The position numbers and the translations under genes were made by a program. From Actinobacteria bacterium UBA2279 (lineage in GTDB: Bacteria; Actinomycetota; Coriobacteriia; Anaerosomatales; Anaerosomataceae): a stretch of DNA of 64,000 nucleotides. The notes beneath the pieces are model-generated. The model saw only the letters and a program-made list of their open reading frames with translations. It made no database searches and was not told the DNA's origin. The DNA lies in NCBI GenBank assembly GCA_002347365.1, contig DDWT01000012.1, positions 122,557 to 186,556 of the forward strand, written 5' to 3'. Below, piece by piece: positions 60,780-64,000 of the stretch (its first letter is position 1; every line of letters begins with the position of its first letter).

Positions 60780-63407
60780 ATGGGTGCATCAGGATCGCGG
60801 TCCGACGAACGGCAGTTGATCCTCAGCGTCGACGACGATGAGGATATCCGGGAACTCGTACGGTTGCTGCTTGAGCCCCAGGGCTACGAGATCGTGACGG
60901 CCTCCGATGCCGGAGAGGCGCTGAAGCTCATCGGCGAGCGGCAGCCCGACCTCATCCTTACCGACGTGATGATGCCGGGCATGGACGGCTATGAGTTCTG
61001 CGAGACGCTGCAGAAGCGTGGCATGGCCGAGTACACGCCCGTGCTGTTCATGACCGCTCTGGACGAAGAGAAGGACCGCGCCCGCGCGTTCGCGTGCGGT
61101 GCGGTCGACTATCTGATCAAGCCGATCGATCGTGTCGAGTTGCGCGAGAAGGTGGACCGCTACCTCAACACACGTCACGACTGGGATGAACTCAAAGGTG
61201 CAACCACAGAGTCCGTGGAGCAGATCGTCCCGGCGGATTTCCCGGGCTTCCGCGAGGCACTTGCCGAGGAGTATGCGAGTCATCCGAGCCAGCTGAGACG
61301 CGTCGAAGACATGCGGCCGCAGGATGTCTACTCTGTGGCACACGCGATCGGGATGCCTGATGAGGTCATGGCGCAGCGCATCGCTGAGCACCTCTCTATG
61401 GAGTGCCTGCCTTTCATCGACGTGTCCACCACGGCGATGGGTGTGCTTCCGGTCGCGTTCTGTACGCGCAACGTCGTGGTCCCTGTGATGCGCGGAGATA
61501 TACAGACATATGTCGTGTCAAACCCGTTCAACGGGGAGCTTCTCGACCTGCTGCGGCAGAGTGCCCGGGGCCAGCTGCGCCTTGCGGTCTCGGATCCCGA
61601 AAGCATTCTCACGGTATTCAGGCAGAGCGCGGCCGAGGCGGATGCAGCCCGACCGCAAGCCAGCGACACGGTGGAGCTGCACGAGTTCGCGGGACTCGAC
61701 GAGGGTGCGATGCTGACCTCCGCGGACATCGAATCACGCCCGGTCGTCTACATCGCCAACACGCTCATCATGGAGGCAGTGAAAGAGCGCGCAAGTGACA
61801 TCCACCTTGAGCCGAAGGAAGACCACTACGATGTGCGCTTCCGTATCGACGGCGACATGCGCGACATGCTCACCCTCAAGCGCCGGACCGGCACGATGCT
61901 CATCTCCCGGTACAAGGCGATCGCTGGCATGGACATAGCCGAACGCCGACGTCCCCAGGACGGTACCTTGGAGGCGAATGTCGGAGACCGCAAGCTGAAG
62001 CTGCGCCTTGCAACGTCCTCGGGCCCATACGGCGAGAGCGTTGTCATCCGCCTTCTTGAGACGTCGGCCGCTGCGGTGCCGCTGACAAGTCTCGGCATGA
62101 CTGAGGAACAGGCAGATGCCCTCTACGGCTACGCCAACCGGACGCATGGCATGATCGTGATCGTCGGTCCCACCGGCTCAGGGAAGACGACAACGGTGTA
62201 TAGCGTTCTCACCAGCATAGACTCCGAGCGCCGCAGCCTGATGACCGTTGAAGACCCCGTGGAGTATCTGATCCCGCGGGCCAATCAGCAACAGGTCAAC
62301 GACAAGGCCGGCGTGACCTTCGAAAGGCTGCTCAAATCCTCCGTCCGTCAGGACCCCGATATCCTTTTCATGGGCGAGGTCCGTGATGCCTTCTCCGCCA
62401 AGACGGCGGTCGACTTCGCGAGCACGGGACACATCACCATATCAACGCTACACACGTCGACCTCCACTACCGCGCTGTTCAGGCTGGAGCGACTCGGTGT
62501 GGAGCGGACCATGATGGCCGACTCGATCCTGTGCATCGTCGCCCAAAGACTCATCAAGCGATTGTGTCCGCACTGCAAGCGGATCGAACCGATCACCGCG
62601 GAAGAGCGACGCATGCTTGAGCCGTTCACGGATGACATACCCGCCGAAGTAGCGCATCCGGTGGGATGTCCGCACTGCCTCGGCGGCTACTTCAGCCGTG
62701 AAGGAGTCTACGAGGTTCTGCAGTTCGATCCTGATCTCACCGAGTGGGTCCGATCGAGCATGCCCATCGCCGAGATCCGTCAGCGCCTGCGGGAACGCGG
62801 CGACTACCTGATGTTCGACCATGCGATCAGCAAGATCCGCGACCACAAACTCGCTGTTCGGGACGTTCACGCTCGCGTCCTCATCGAGGAGGAGACCGTG
62901 ATGCCCGGCGAGTCCGCGGCCACGACGATCCGCTCCGTCCCCGGGCCGGCGGAGTCCGTCGAACTCATCGGAAGCGCGGAAGTGGCCGCTCACGGCGGGG
63001 ATGAGGAGTTGATCGGCGGAGGCAAGCCGGCAAGCCGGCGCGTGCTGATCGCCGATGACGACGAGTCGACCAGGGAGCTTCTCGGCAAGTCTCTCAGCGA
63101 CGCCGGCTATTCGGTGTCGTATGCGGTCGATGGTGAAGCCGCGCTGGAGCGCATCACAGGCGAAGGCTTCGACCTGTGTCTGGCCGACCTGAACATGCCC
63201 GTGATGGATGGCCTCACACTGCTGCAGACAGTGCGCGACTCGGGGGACTCCACGCCGGTCATGCTGCTCACCGCGACTGCCGGATTCGAGACCGAGGCTA
63301 CCGCGCTGCGTCTCGGCGCTGCCGACTACCTGCGCAAGCCGATCCGGAAAGATGTATTGATCCTTCGTGTCGAGCGCGTCTTGGGTCGCACCTCGCACAC
63401 GGGGTAG
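60780..63407 (+). CDS. Receiver-PilB/GspE ATPase-receiver fusion
   Basis: 875 residues from ATG 60780 (GAGGAG, 8 nt). N-terminal receiver (10-130; acidic pair, Asp62 in LTDVMMPG, Lys in YLIKPIDR), an MshEN-like N2 domain (about 160-260), a full type II secretion/type IV pilus ATPase (about 315-690) with Walker A GPTGSGKTTT (463-472), Walker B ILFMGEVRD, Asp-box ASDIHLEPKE, and the tetracysteine CPHC...CPHCLGGYF; then a second receiver (about 750-870; Asp in LADLNMPVMDG). ATPases of this type polymerise pilin or secrete through T4P/T2SS machines and are usually not joined to receivers. No pilins or other machine parts are in the window. Confidence 0.92.
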   Translation: MGASGSRSDERQLILSVDDDEDIRELVRLLLEPQGYEIVTASDAGEALKLIGERQPDLILTDVMMPGMDGYEFCETLQKRGMAEYTPVLFMTALDEEKDRARAFACGAVDYLIKPIDRVELREKVDRYLNTRHDWDELKGATTESVEQIVPADFPGFREALAEEYASHPSQLRRVEDMRPQDVYSVAHAIGMPDEVMAQRIAEHLSMECLPFIDVSTTAMGVLPVAFCTRNVVVPVMRGDIQTYVVSNPFNGELLDLLRQSARGQLRLAVSDPESILTVFRQSAAEADAARPQASDTVELHEFAGLDEGAMLTSADIESRPVVYIANTLIMEAVKERASDIHLEPKEDHYDVRFRIDGDMRDMLTLKRRTGTMLISRYKAIAGMDIAERRRPQDGTLEANVGDRKLKLRLATSSGPYGESVVIRLLETSAAAVPLTSLGMTEEQADALYGYANRTHGMIVIVGPTGSGKTTTVYSVLTSIDSERRSLMTVEDPVEYLIPRANQQQVNDKAGVTFERLLKSSVRQDPDILFMGEVRDAFSAKTAVDFASTGHITISTLHTSTSTTALFRLERLGVERTMMADSILCIVAQRLIKRLCPHCKRIEPITAEERRMLEPFTDDIPAEVAHPVGCPHCLGGYFSREGVYEVLQFDPDLTEWVRSSMPIAEIRQRLRERGDYLMFDHAISKIRDHKLAVRDVHARVLIEEETVMPGESAATTIRSVPGPAESVELIGSAEVAAHGGDEELIGGGKPASRRVLIADDDESTRELLGKSLSDAGYSVSYAVDGEAALERITGEGFDLCLADLNMPVMDGLTLLQTVRDSGDSTPVMLLTATAGFETEATALRLGAADYLRKPIRKDVLILRVERVLGRTSHTG

Positions 63408-63464
63408 CGCACACGGGTCGTGCGCCCCTGGCGGGCATGCGGCCGGAAGGGTACGATTGGCCGC

Positions 63465-63953
63465 ATGTTATCGCTGGTAGACGGCTACAACGTGACGAAG
63501 GCCGACCCCGCAACGCGAAACCTCTCGCTTGAGGAGCAGCGCGGGGCCCTGCTCGACCGCCTTCGCGTGCGCGGACAGGACCTGCTGGGCACGGGCCGCA
63601 TCGTCGTCGTATTCGACGGGCCGACGGGCGCTGCGGGCTCTGCGGGGCGCGAGGGCGGGGTCGAGATCCGCTTCTCCCGCGAGGGCTCGGCTGATGACAC
63701 GATCGTTGAGTTGGCGCAGTCGGTTGCCGAGAAGGTACTGCTCGTCACGTCTGACTCCGAGCTTGCCGAGCGGGTGCGGGTCCACGCCTCTGCGGGTTGT
63801 GAGGTGCGGCCGCGCGAGTCGCTGTTCGAGGCGGCCCGCCGGACCAAGAGCGGTCGGGCCCGGCGTTATCCCGCTGGATCGGTCGGCATCCCTGCCGGCG
63901 GCAACAGCATCACCGCGGAACTGAAGAAGCTCTGGCTCGACAACGAGGAGTGA
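63465..63953 (+). CDS. NYN-domain (YacP-like) RNase
   Basis: 162 residues from ATG 63465. Begins MLSLVDGYNVTKAD, the first acidic motif of NYN domains, followed by VVVFDGPTGA, SADDTIVELA and VTSDSELAERV, so the metal-binding acidic residues of a PIN-like nuclease are present. Resembles Bacillus YacP/Rae1, which cleaves mRNA on the ribosome. Ribosome site is weak or distant (GGAAGGG). Confidence 0.85.
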   Translation: MLSLVDGYNVTKADPATRNLSLEEQRGALLDRLRVRGQDLLGTGRIVVVFDGPTGAAGSAGREGGVEIRFSREGSADDTIVELAQSVAEKVLLVTSDSELAERVRVHASAGCEVRPRESLFEAARRTKSGRARRYPAGSVGIPAGGNSITAELKKLWLDNEE

Positions 63954-63955
63954 CA

Positions 63956-64000
63956 TGCCCGGTTCAGGTGTGATCGTGAACGTGCTTGCGGTGCTTGGCG
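63956..64000 (+). CDS. Start of a downstream gene, cut by the window end
   Basis: ATG 63956, 3 nt after the NYN gene stop with GAGGAGTGAC upstream, begins MPGSGVIVNVLAVLG and continues past the edge. Hydrophobic start suggests a membrane protein; nothing more can be said from 15 codons. Confidence 0.45.

Overview
The window is GC-rich, densely packed bacterial DNA with short or overlapping gene junctions (many GTGA and ATGA overlaps) and frequent GTG starts. A dnaK-grpE-dnaJ-hspR-clpB cluster with a MerR-type HspR, a class E sortase and a DUF6049-like exported protein point to Actinomycetota. Hydrogenase maturation genes (hypCDEF), a sensory [FeFe]-hydrogenase-like protein, ferredoxin and AmrS point to an anaerobe. 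I infer a Coriobacteriia-like organism (Anaerosomatales/OPB41 type); the taxonomy is inference, not computed. No rRNA, tRNA, CRISPR array, transposase or phage gene was seen.

Layout. 1-4.8 kb: end of a sensor kinase, a QueT-like transporter, a ferredoxin/H-cluster/degenerate-GGDEF sensor and AmrS. 5-9.9 kb: a glycosyltransferase, a TauE/SafE permease, a GNAT enzyme, and a LytS/LytTR two-component pair. 9.9-13.4 kb: a phosphodiesterase, a repeat-rich regulatory region, then UspA, DUF485 and an ActP-like symporter, closed by a strong terminator shared with the converging minus-strand operon. 13.4-21.4 kb (minus): a zinc-ribbon protein, hypF, hypC, hypD, hypE, an EamA transporter and glucose-6-phosphate isomerase. 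21.5-26.3 kb (minus): a DUF6049-like exported protein, a PIN-membrane-TPR fusion, trxB, trxA and a small protein. 26.4 kb: lon.

29-36 kb is the most striking region. A 1340-residue LPFTG-anchored surface protein (SdrD-B and DUF11-like repeats) faces a small secreted HExxH protein whose leader carries a clear GEMM/c-di-GMP-I riboswitch. A class E sortase, an NDP-sugar epimerase and a degenerate uracil-DNA-glycosylase-like protein follow. This recalls the riboswitch-controlled adhesin/protease system of Clostridioides difficile, but in an actinobacterial setting. The surface protein has a perfect TGTGA-N6-TCACA box and an intrinsic terminator in its own leader.

36-43.5 kb: ferredoxin, then the chaperone operon. 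clpB is broken: about 109 nt (36 codons plus one base) is missing from its second ATPase domain, including Walker B. 43.5-49.5 kb: signalling and envelope genes (7TM-PAS, GerMN lipoprotein, PAS-GAF-PP2C phosphatase, zinc-ribbon membrane protein, UBP zinc finger). 49.7-56 kb: an FtsX-type ABC exporter, a 42-residue membrane protein next to a TrkH-type potassium transporter, and threonine aldolase. 56-63.4 kb: a large hybrid histidine kinase, an HPt protein and a receiver-PilB/GspE ATPase-receiver fusion, overlapping or nearly so, which look like a phosphorelay acting directly on a pilus or secretion motor. The window ends with a NYN/YacP-type nuclease and the start of another gene.
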